Assembly: GCA_037576195.1 (NCBI GenBank)
Contig: CM075104.1
Span: forward strand, 22,894,211-22,958,210
Direction: 5' to 3'
Source: Phytoseiulus persimilis
Lineage: Eukaryota; Arthropoda; Arachnida; Mesostigmata; Phytoseiidae
DNA: 64,000 nt
Shown: piece by piece, positions 52,001 to 62,252 of the stretch
Layout: every line of letters starts with the position of its first letter
Numbering within the stretch: position 1 is the stretch's first letter
Notes under the pieces: generated by a model
Database searches by the model: none
Told to the model about the DNA's origin: nothing
Seen by the model: only the letters and a program-made list of their open reading frames with translations
Translations under genes and position numbers: made by a program

Positions 52001-55000
52001 CCGACTGCTCGCCCTCTAAAGCTCCGCTACGACGGTCTTCCACGTCGATTCCGCTGGAAAGTTATCATTTCCTCCAGGATTTCCGGTCGGTGGGCGTTCT
52101 GACCGCTCGTGCCTCGCACACGATCAGGGGAGCCGAAAAGCCGGCGGACGAAAACGCGGCGGTCAGGAGCGGCGTTAACATATCCCTTTCCAGCTCTCGA
52201 GATTAGAAAATGATAAGTGGAGGGACTGGTTCAGGATACGGTTCGGATTGGATCAGCAACGAGCGACAGTCGACGTGCTTGACGAAAAGCGCATAGTTGC
52301 TGCTCCTGCTCAAATCCTATCAAGGGACGCATGTTCTCCTCGCTGCTACCCAAGCCCTCCTCAGGCTCGTCTCACAAGTGGTTTGATTTTATCAACCCCT
52401 GTATCACGCAGCGGAGGACGAAATGCGATGCTTGGGCGCTCACAGCCATTCCCCTGTGTCCAGTTGATGATTCGCTCCGGAGTGTTCTCGTGTCACTCGA
52501 AACAGTCTAACCTGACCCGCAGGATGCCTTGCTTCTCATAGTTGCGAGCGACCCCCATACCCTTACCTACCACACTGTGGCTCCTTCTGACCAATTGCAT
52601 TGTTGTATCCACGGCAAAGCTGACCTCTCGAGTGTGAAAATGTGTTTTTCTAAAACACCCGAGCCCATAACAGGCGAAAATGCGAGATGGGATTCCATTC
52701 AGTTCTGCCGTCCGCCGACCGGTCGATTGGTCGAGCACGCCGGAAAAATATAGAACAAATTGAATTTAAAGGGCACGATCCCTGGCCAGCCGACCAGCGA
52801 GCGTTGCCCAGCTTGCGTTGACTCGAGCGAGCAAGCTTGCCTTCTGTCGAATCGACGGAATTCAGATTGGGTTCGCCTCAGTTCTTCTCCTCTGCGTCGT
52901 TTGCGCCATCTATATTCCTCCCCTGGGGAGTCGAGCAGCCCGCCCGCAGCCCAGGTACTCAACACGAGGCTACAAACTAGAATGGCGCTCCTTTCCCCGC
53001 ATCGGCTGTTGATGTATGATCTACTATAAATTATCGTCAATAAACGAAATTGAATCGGCAAACATAGGGAACGAAGCTCGCTCACCCCGGAGTCGAGGAG
53101 AGCGCAAGCATGCGAAGAGAGGCGGTTGGAAACAAACGAGCAGGAGGGGAATAACGGATGCTCACAGACGAAACGAGCATTGAAGCCAGGCGGATACATC
53201 TGAACAATGCTGCTGAACAACTAGAGACTCGCGTTGGGCGAATATTGATTTCCACTTTGCCATCCGTTTGCACGACTCGTGGTAAGCGCCCGCGGCCGAA
53301 TCGAGTTTCGTTGCGCAAATGACAAAGTTTCACTAGCGTCGATAATTTCATTGCCCCCGATGAGGAATATTCCTAATAAACGGATCCATTAATCAGCCAA
53401 ATGTGTTGACATGTTTCCCTAGCCGTGTCGGACGAAACCCCAATCCGTCGGGCTCCCTCATTGACAGGAAAAACTCCCCTCCGAATCCGAGGATCGATGG
53501 TCCTGTGCAGGGAATTCGAAAAGTCGGGTGTGCGCACAAAGACCTCCGGAAGCGCCTCGAAACCCTGTCGCCAGTAATTGCAAGGTTCGTTCTATCTGTC
53601 GTTTTTGTTCCTCATCTCGATAGTGGAATCTTCGAATCATTCCTTGATATGCTTTCGTGCGGGGGGTCCCTTCTCGCTTCCCAGACGAGCCGGGGGTCGT
53701 TGGAGGAGCTGAGGAGGGTTGGAAGGCCAAGGCAAACGAACGATGGCGAAGCTGAAACCGTGCCATTTTTATGGCCAGCGTGATGATTCCAAAACTTAAA
53801 CTCAATTTAGCGAATTTAGCTCCAAGCTAGGCGGAGGCATTACGCAGCGTTGCTCATCAGCTGAACGACGCAACCAGCCAGCGAGCCAGGGAAGCATAAG
53901 GGAGAATATGTTTTCCCTCCAAGGGCCCTGCGACACCTCCCCCCTCACTCGTCGTGTCCATATTGCGCTCGCTGTGTTTGGGCCTCGAGGCATGTGAGCC
54001 ATTAGCGGACGAATAAGCACCGTCCGTGCGACTGGACCAGGGGGCTGTTCGGGACGAAACTGGCGGGCGAGCGTCTGACCGACTTAGCGGCCAACCGGCG
54101 AGCAGACGCATCGTCAGACCTGAATCCACCTCTGTGGTGCCCCCTATATCTTATTCTATTTCCCGCTGTATTTCTATTTCTCTCTTTCGCCCTCTTCCCC
54201 GCTCTGACTGCGTTTCCCATCTCCAGCTCAGCCGAGGACTTTTGAGGCTCGCCGCAGACCGGCCGCCAGAAGAAACGGCGGCCCAGAGATCTACGCGACG
54301 CCCACTCTACTGATGGAACTTTTAAGCTGGCTTTCCGTCATGGCCATCCGCGCCCGGCAGCCTACCATCCCAATGGCCCGCCTTGCTTGACTCTGACTGA
54401 TTCCGATATCCACGCCGTCCCTCCTCGACATCGACCCGACACTGGAGCGCGATCACGGAAGTAGGATCTTCGCTGCCGCGATAGAGCCGTAAGGACGCAG
54501 CATCGAATCCTGCATAGAATGAACTTCTCGACAATTTCAGTGTGGTGAATACGCCGAGGCATTCCATTCTCCGAGCGACGTTGCGTTGTGCAATACCTGA
54601 GAGCTGTAAAATCCAATCCAGTCCTCAATCTTCGGCATAATGAGCGTCTCTGCAGCCGAACTGCGCGGCGCCATCCGCCAGACTGATCCGCGATGGACAC
54701 CGAAGAGTAAAACGCTGGTGGAGAAGATAGTGCAACAAAAGTTCGACTCCGCTCTGGGAGCAATCGGCCTGACAACAGACGGACGAAAGAACGAACGACC
54801 GACCGGAGGAATAACGAGAGCCTTTGCGGGTTAATGAATGCACAGACTTAGAGCGCCGAGCTCAAGCTGACTGGGATGCTTTCTATCCGTCGATTCTGCT
54901 TGATGTCGCACACATTTAAATAATCCATCCTCCGCTTTCCCGTCAGCCTCGCCCCGCTCTGAATACCGGAAGCGGATCGACTGAAATAGCGCCGGCGGTG

Positions 55001-57990
55001 TTTGTTCGGCTTCGACGCAGGGGAGAATGAAGATGAACAATCGAAGTTTGAACTCTGCTTGGTGAGCCAGGAAACTTTCCGACGTGCTCGTTCGAAGTAT
55101 TGAATGTCGGTGCGCGCCTCCCAAGTCTCGGATCTCTCACTTCATCCTTATCCCCTTTTCCCCTCTCCGGCCTTGATCTTCGCTTTCGTCGATGCAATAA
55201 GGGAACCGTTGTCGAGGTGAGGGGCGAGAACGGCGTCGTTTATCCGTATGTGTGACGGTGAACCATGTAGTCGTCCACCACTGGTCGTATCGAACGCTGG
55301 TTCGAATCGGACATGGAAACCGGTGGGTGCTCGGTCGTTTGGCTAGTAGGTTGCCCAACGGGAGCGATGCGAGTGGCTTCGATCGCTCGATGAACAAACT
55401 CGCTGGGCTACGAAGCAGCTAATCAGCATCAAAAGTAGCACCGACAGCACCCAAGAAGAGAGTTTCGATCTCTCGGTCCTGTTCGTTTGCTACCGGGACA
55501 GACCCGAGCGACAACAATCAATCGTCCCCATTTCGTCTACCGCTAAAATAAACACGGTTCCTTAACGAAGGACTGCGAAGGATCCCACCTCTCGACACCG
55601 GTTCAGGCCGGTTTCTCCACTCCTCTGAGTACTGGTGTTCGACTGGACTTGTGCCGGGTGTAATGGCGGTGTTCACGAGCACTACTTTAGCTTCTGCTGC
55701 GCATAAGGCTTTCTCCAACCAAACACAGAAGTATTCTCGTTGTTTACCCTGTCTCAGCGAATGCCAGACAGGCGAATCTCGTTGTCCTGCCTCTTCCTGT
55801 AACTTGCTCCCATGTCGTGCGCTGTCTCGCTTCTGTGTCGCCGCTATGGGGGTGAGGTCTTTTCAGTGCCGCAGAAACACAAACAACGTTCAGCGTGCTC
55901 GGCAGGACACGGAACTATAGAACAGGCAGCCGCCAGTATTGTCTGTGACGTCGCATTGCGATGCGAAGGCGCTTTGTGTGCACCGAAGCCCTGTCTACGA
56001 CATGTTTTATGCGGGAAGGTCGAGCTGCGAGAGCGATGATGGTGACGATAACGATAATTTTCGCGACAACAGGATGTCATCTCCACCAGGCCGCTATACT
56101 GAAGTACCGAACGGACGGCTGCGCGCAAGGAGGCCAAGGGCGTTTGGCGAAGGTTCGATAGAAAGTATGATCCCAGGCACAAAACGGTCAGCGAAAAGCC
56201 GTCAACTGTTGCTCTGTCGTCGAGGACAATACTTTCGTTTGATATCGACATCGATTGGTGCTGAATTTGTCGGATGTGGGGAGAATCCACAACGGGGTCG
56301 ACAACCCAGTGATTGAATCAGGAGGCGGCGAAGAGCAGATAGACGCGGTACACGTTCCTTGCTCGCAGCGCTTACCCACAGAACGATGTGACCTTCGCCC
56401 GCATCACCAGAAGCGAGGGTATTAGAGCAACATGTATTCATATTAACAACCTCAACTTAGGGCATGCCATGCACGCCACACCGACAAGGTGAGCCGTATG
56501 AAGAGCAGGAAGGAGCGTCGGTTTCTGTGGACAACGTAATAAGCGCAGGGGAAGTCGGGCTCTGACCCCTTCAGAGCGGGTCTCCCGAGAAGCCGAGCCT
56601 GGCAACGCGGTTTGGATAAACGGCGGCTTCTGCAAACCTTGCGGGTTCCCATGAAGATTGCACGATGACTCGACATTAGCGATTCGGACCATCAACGCCA
56701 CTGTTGTAACGCAGCCGTTGTCATTCCTGAGTTCGAGTTGTTGCGACATCGCAGTGCACCTCTCGAAATAGCAGAGTATAGAACTGGCAAGATGATGCGT
56801 GTTGCCGTTCTCCGGGAGGACGTCTTCACCCGAGATTCCCTCAGACTCGATTAGGTGAGACCGTTATGATTCATCGATGATGGCATGGGACATCTCCACG
56901 ATGTCTCAGCAAGCTCCCGCTGCGGGACATCGGACTGAATCGGTCGAATCTACAGCAACTCCATGGAAGCAACCAGCATACGCGAGACTCCTTCAAAACG
57001 CGCATCAGGAATAGAGTGCCTCGCGTTCACTGGAGCCATCTATGGTCTCGCCGAAGGCCCCAGCTCAGATCGTAGCCAGACGATCAGACGATGTACCGCT
57101 GGAATAACCAACGCAATCCTCGGGAGAATGTCATTCCGTCAGATTCACGAGCTGTATTCAGACGCATGTGTTGCAGCTGGGTCATCGTCGAATATTGTCG
57201 ACGTACAAGAAGACATTGAAGCTCAGCGAAAAGCTCACGAACGGGACGACGGTAATATCACAGCGGACTCACTTGTTAGGTTGTATTTTGACGACCGTAT
57301 ATGATGTCGCTCAAAAATGGATGATCCACAGCGACCGCCGTTTCTGGAACGCACGGAACAAGTGGATTTTTCACAGTTGGAAGTGGAATCCCAAGAGTCT
57401 ACTTCTAAAAGGTTCCTCTGGACGAAGTATACTCCTTCGAGGAGGCACACCGCCCAGTGTGGGCCACAATGTTTATAGTTGCTCTGAGTCAATTCCGTAT
57501 CCTATTGAGATGTCGTACACTCCACCCTCGACGAACTGGGCACAAGTGAGGAGCCCCATCGATTGTACTCCAAGCTGTGGACCCAAAATGGCCTCCGACC
57601 GTGGCGCCCCCGGGGCCCGCTACTACAGGCGCCCTCTTGTGAGTGCCTCAGACGTTAGATGCTTCGAGCCGCGGGGAAATGACTGCCGACAGGGAAACGA
57701 GGTTTCGGGTATGACGCCCGTGCTTTTTCCCAGAGCTGCGTTCTGGGAGGATGAGCTGACAAATCCGCCACAGTTCCGGTCTTATCCCCAATGAGAGGAG
57801 GGAGTGAATTCACTTGAATGAAACGGTTTTCAGGCTTCAGGTTTCTCTCATGGCTATCAATCCTCTTCCTCAACGATTCCCCATGACCCGAGATAGACTA
57901 CCCGACTGCCCAGCCCTTTGATCCGTACTCGGCGCCATGGAGAGAACATGGGAGATCTTCGCATGGAGTCACTCCTAGTGTTTTATTCAC
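43045..57990. other. long stretch without a firm gene
   Basis: It should contain the 5' UTR exon(s) and promoter of the minus-strand follistatin-related gene, but I cannot place them. Repeats include 16 C at 49477-49492 and a GGTC run at about 51474-51492. A nested hairpin at 47628-47696 and one WD-repeat-like exon candidate at 56376-56450 are described under findings. The long plus-strand frame at 47861-48598 starts with TTG, has no recognised domain, and its first ATG gives only about 154 codons. No transposon ends were seen. Confidence 0.4.
49477..49492. repeat. poly-C run (16 C)
   Basis: Sixteen consecutive C. Same apparent length as the intronic run at 39996-40011. No associated gene. 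Confidence 0.85.
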
Positions 57991-57994
57991 TCGG

Positions 57995-58458
57995 TCATGG
58001 TTGTTTCGTTGCGAGTTGCTGCCCAACTTCAATAGGATCCTGAATGTTTTTGAGCGGGTCATCCTCTCTCCGCTCCAGTAGTGTGTCGATTCTTCAGAGT
58101 GGGCCCGCTCCCCATCCTCGAAGGTCTTTGAAACTCCAAAACGGGAGTCTTCGCCTCCGAATAGCAGTCGAAGCAAGCTCGGAAGCATCAGAAAGGAGAG
58201 CGCTCGGATTCACCATCCCGTGAATGAAGGAGCTGTAGGGTGTCGGAAATTGCGATCACACGAAGACCACGTGAAAGTTCCTGAATTTCGCTCACGACTA
58301 CCCTCTCCCGCAATCTTGTGGAAGTCCGGGGTGGCTTTCACGGATTTCGCGAGCGCTGGACCGCTCAACCACTTGTTATCGCCCACGGCTTCTCTCACTG
58401 TCGAGGGATCGAAGCTAAGAATGATGCAGAGGACGATCACAGCGATAAGTGAGGCCAT
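57995..58458 (-). pseudogene. second tandem secreted-peptide gene, frameshifted copy
   Basis: Exon 1 runs from the ATG at 58458 to 58296 (54 codons plus one base). It begins with a hydrophobic signal segment (MASLIAVIVLCIILSF) and ends before the donor GTGAGC. Exon 2 runs from 58133, after GGAG, to the TGA at 57997-57995. Both exons match the neighbouring gene at 59160-59581. FHKIAGEGS aligns with FHETVGGNN at the end of exon 1; SKTFEDGERAH aligns with TKTIEVGKKAY and IDTLLERREDDPLK with LDSFLGRTEENPFK in exon 2. Intron phase (1) and position are identical. Between RAH and IDT the frame shifts by one base around 58088-58096, so the copy is broken as given; a sequencing or assembly slip is also possible. 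AATAAA lies 8 nt past the stop (57987-57982). The exon 2 acceptor has a weak pyrimidine tract. Function is unknown. Confidence 0.6.
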
Positions 58459-59158
58459 CTCTGCTCCCGGCGCCACGAATTGTGGAAGAATGAGGAGCAG
58501 ACCCTAGAAACGACTCTGTGCTTCCACCACGGCCTCCGGAATCTAATCCCTCGAAATCCGAAACTTCCGAAAAGAGCAACCGAACGGTCTCGTCGAGAGC
58601 CAGCGTCGTGGTTCGTGTTTACCTGCGACTTCGTTTCCAGATCAAGTGCAGCCAGCCTTCCACCTGTAGCCCCTGGTTTCGTATGCGAACGCGCGCGCAG
58701 CAGAGAGAAAGAGTTGCTCGGAATTTACTCAGGCGTCTCCTTGTGAAATCGAGTCACGCATGGTGCAGCCAGCCAGCGAGCGAGCAACCAAACCCACATC
58801 ATGCAATTTCTGAAACCCTCGTTTCGCTCGTCCCGGATGCTCCGAGGGCCTTCTCGCCGCTCTGGTTTCTCGTGCAGCCGGAGCTCCTCATACCGCGAAG
58901 TTAGGATGCATCGGGCTACCACTTTTCACTCGAGGCCCGTCGAGCCTCCTCGATTGCCGGATAGTAGAGGCCAGGCCGAAGAAACAGCTGCGAGTGTAAG
59001 AACGGGTTCAGAACGGCATTCCGACTTCGCGAGGTCACAATCCGATTCCCTAGTGACTGTCATGCGCTGTGTGATCTATTGGAATCACGTTAAACAGAGA
59101 ACACCGATGAAAATGAGTTGAGCGTTCAGCAATCTGGTGTCTGATGATATCCAGAGTA

Positions 59159-59164
59159 TTTATT
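59159..59164 (-). terminator. AATAAA polyadenylation signal overlapping the stop codon
   Basis: The reverse complement of 59159-59164 is AATAAA and contains the TAA stop at 59162-59160. The 3' UTR would then be only about 10-30 nt. The paralogue has AATAAA at 57987-57982, just after its stop, which supports both as real 3' ends. Confidence 0.5.
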
Positions 59165-59581
59165 TCCTCCCAGCCATTTTTGAGCCAATTGTCAGTACTT
59201 GTTTCGCAGCTTTGAAAGGATTTTCCTCTGTCCGACCGAGAAAACTATCAAGTTTCTTCTTTTTCTCATAAGCCTTCTTGCCCACTTCGATCGTCTTCGT
59301 AACTGGAAAGGCGATGAAGACCTTAGAGCGAGCGCAACCTAAGTCATAACCGATTCCGTTCTTCTACGGACTTGACAGTTTATCCACGCAGATACTCTTC
59401 CTCACGAATCGTGTACGATCTCACTATTGTTGCCGCCGACGGTTTCATGGAAGGTTTTGGCCATTTTCGCAACTTTCTTCGCCTCTTCAAAGTTCTTCGT
59501 TAGACTGTCTTCTTTTTTCTCCTCCCCTGTGACCAGAATGAAGCCAAGGAGGGCGAAGGTCAATGCGACTTTGAACGACAT
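59160..59581 (-). CDS. small secreted basic peptide precursor, 99 residues, two exons, unknown family
   Basis: Exon 1 is 59581-59425 and exon 2 is 59302-59160, joined in phase 1 (donor GTGAGA, acceptor TTTCCAG). The protein starts with a clear signal peptide (MSFKVALTFALLGFILVTG). The mature part of about 80 residues has no cysteine, 18 lysines and an estimated net charge near +8. Alternating Lys/Ala/Val patterns such as KKVAKMAKTF suggest amphipathic helices. A KKKK run at the middle could be a proprotein-convertase site. The C-terminus is AGRK-stop, where Gly before basic residues is a classic amidation signal. An AATAAA overlaps the stop codon (59164-59159). A frameshifted paralogue follows about 700 bp downstream on the same strand. 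The features resemble antimicrobial, venom or hormone precursors, but no homologue is recognised, so function stays open. Support comes from the intact splice chain and the conserved structure in the paralogue. Confidence 0.75.
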
Positions 59582-62150
59582 CTGGGCAAACGACCGGGAA
59601 GGTTTGGAACACTGGTCGGGAAGTCCTGGAATGTTCGAGGACGGATTCATCACCAAGCGATCCCTGCTCGTAGTGAACCCTCGACGCCTCGGTGGAGCTG
59701 AACCATTTCTTCGCGAGAAACGACGACTAGAACTCAACTCACAATTGGTGGAACCTTTCTGGTGGGGACTGAGCACAGTAATTCTACGCAGCAGAGGGTC
59801 GGTCCGGTGGAGTCGTCTTTGAGAACGAGAGCAGACTAGGTCTCCTCGGAGCGTCACGGAACGATCTCCTCATGCAAACGGTGTTTGTCTAACGCAAGCT
59901 CAACGCCGCAAATCGTTCCGTGTCCTGCCGTCTGTACAAGGCCGACCACGCTGATCTATTGTTTCAACATTACTTTTAGCTTTTCAAGATCATTGTTTAG
60001 CATAGTTAGCCAAGCTCGGAAGTCGTCACATCGGGCTTGCTTCCGTCGCGCAGGGCTGTACCCGAGTTTCTAAGCGAAAGATTCTCCGATCGCCTCATTC
60101 TCAAGAGGCGAAGGGGAGAGTCTTTGACATCAGGCTTGATTTGATTCTGCATTCTCTTTTGAGCTCCGAATGCGGGACGAAGAACACGACCGATATTTCC
60201 TATTGCCATGACGATGTTTGTCGAGCGAAACACAACCGCTTCTTGAGAGCATGGACCAAAACGTCGGAGCGATGGCGGATAATGCTCCGTATCGTTCGCT
60301 CGTTCGTTTGTTCCTCGGTCGAAGAAGGTCGTTCTCAAATTGCCCTCTCGAGCGCACTTCAGGATGTGACAACGGTATCTCCTTCCTTTCGAACGGATCG
60401 TACCCTCCGTCCTCTGCTATATATACTCTCTCCTCCCTCGCTTCTACGTTCTCGATCTGTGCCTCCGAAAACGGCAGGGTAATACGGAACGGCGAGAGTT
60501 AACGATGACGGCATCTCCCGAAATCGGGCGGTTCGCTACGGGGGCAGCTAGACATGCTGCTCCCTTGTTGACTGAACGACTGAATGACAAGCAAGAAAGT
60601 GAGTGGAGCAAGAACGAGAGGCGAAGCTCAATCGATGGCGCGGTTCGAGTTTTGGCGCAATTGTTCGATAATGGCCCTCCCTTTCTCCGAGGCACTTGAC
60701 GATGGACGAGGAACCTCGGCAAAGAGTAAGAAGTTTCGAGAATCCCTCAGCGCCTCACTCGCAGTCGAAGTCGTCTATCGACTCTGTCGTATGACGTCGG
60801 CACTGAGTTCGGCGGGGCTGAACCTGAACCGACACGGGGGAGGAGGTAGACACTGATGAGCAAGAAGGATTCCGACCACCTCCCCCATCGGGAATTCATT
60901 GAGTCGCTCGATCCGACTATTCTCTCCCTGTTTGGGCTTGATTGAGAGCTTCAGAGCTCCACCAGTGGAACTATCCATCGATCATTTTCCTAGCGAAGAG
61001 TCGGAGAAACTCTGCAATCGGTCCCGAGCGATTTTTCTGGAGAACAAACTATGGGAAACAGGAGAATCTGGAGGGAGGAATGTTAATACAAACTCGACTT
61101 TTGTTCATGATACCAGGTCTGTGAGGATCAACGACATTTTTTCTTCCGGAATGTGTGTTGGCTCCGACGCCAACTATCGAGAACCGGGGATCTCGAGGAA
61201 CGGACCCAATCCGCTCGAACATTCTCAAGCTCGCGAAGCTCGAGACCGCTCGATTGAGCTATCGAACCGCCACACGAACATTCCGAGTTCCGCGTAGGCT
61301 GGATGGCAGCCTTTCATACCCAGTGATGCAACGGACTTCTGAGATTACGAAATAAATGAGGGCTCGTAGGCAAACTTTCCGTCCCAAGGGTTCAAACTTG
61401 ATAACCTATTTGTCCTGTACCGGGCCGGTGGACAAGGAAGCAGGCGGCTCGGCACGGGAAAACGGAAAAAAATAAGCGGAGTGAGTCTCGGACGCCACGA
61501 AAATCCAAATTGATGTTCCTCCGGATTGAGCTTAGTGTACATGGAGGCAGGAGAGTGCACAGAACGCGGATCATGGACGCACAGATGGATGGATGTATCG
61601 ATAGACGGAAGGATGGATAGATGAGCCGGTGTATAGATGAACTGAAATCCTCAAGATTTATGGCGAGCACCGGCTCGTCCGCGTCGGCGCGCCTAGGTCA
61701 TCGAACCGCTGCGCGACGAGAGAAGGACGCAAGACACCGTGCCATGGGAGTCCGCGGGAAACGTTTGGGAGGTCTCACTTCCCTGTCTGGGGAGAATTCC
61801 GCTGCGGCCCCGACTCAATCGTTTCCTTGAGTCAACCGCGTATCGCAACGATATCAGAGCACTCCGAATACCTACGAGTATCACAAGCTCGAGATCCAAC
61901 GACGATGTCGCTTTTTGCCGTCCCCGACAAACGACGATGGAACACAACAATCCAAGAGGAAAGTCCGCCGATTTAAATGCTGCCTAAACGCAACCGATCG
62001 TGAAACCTCACCGAGCCGAATGCTGACATAATCCATTCCATTGAGCTGCCGCCGATCATCATTAGCTGGCAGTAAAACGTGAAAGCTTCTCGAATGTGGC
62101 TAATGGAATATAGAGGCTTAATATGGACGCTAACAAGTTTATGGCTTGTA
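59582..62150. other. intergenic stretch between the peptide gene and the lipase
   Basis: The two gene sets point away from each other here, so promoters of both are expected in this interval. I saw no TATA box close upstream of the peptide gene ATG at 59581. A GGAT/GGAC-rich simple repeat sits at about 61563-61626. No third peptide copy was recognised on either strand. Confidence 0.45.
61563..61626. repeat. imperfect (GGAT)n simple repeat
   Basis: Runs of ATGGATGGATG and AAGGATGGATAGATGA with interruptions over about 60 bp. Simple repeat in the intergenic interval left of the lipase. Confidence 0.65.
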
Positions 62151-62157
62151 CGCGACT

Positions 62158-62214
62158 TATATAAGATTGAGCTTTCAATGCAAGCTGGCGAGAGGGGTTA
62201 TTTGAGCTATAAAT
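62158..62214 (+). promoter_or_regulatory. TATA-like boxes of the lipase gene
   Basis: TATATAAG lies at 62158-62165 and TATAAAT at 62208-62214, upstream of the lipase ATG at 62253. Normal TATA-to-start spacing would put transcription starts near 62190 or 62240, giving a 5' leader of about 60 or 15 nt. Both agree with core-promoter rules; which one is used cannot be told from sequence. Confidence 0.5.
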
Positions 62215-62252
62215 GTAGCGGAGCTTTCCGAGAATCCGGAAGTCGACGAGAA

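Noticed and set aside
57168..57794. 208-codon plus-strand open frame left of the peptide pair
   Set aside because: No domain, overlapping equally long frames in other phases, and no splice or start evidence.
59427..59822. 131-codon plus-strand frame over the secreted-peptide gene
   Set aside because: Antisense shadow of exon 1. The minus-strand gene has the signal peptide, splice sites and a paralogue.
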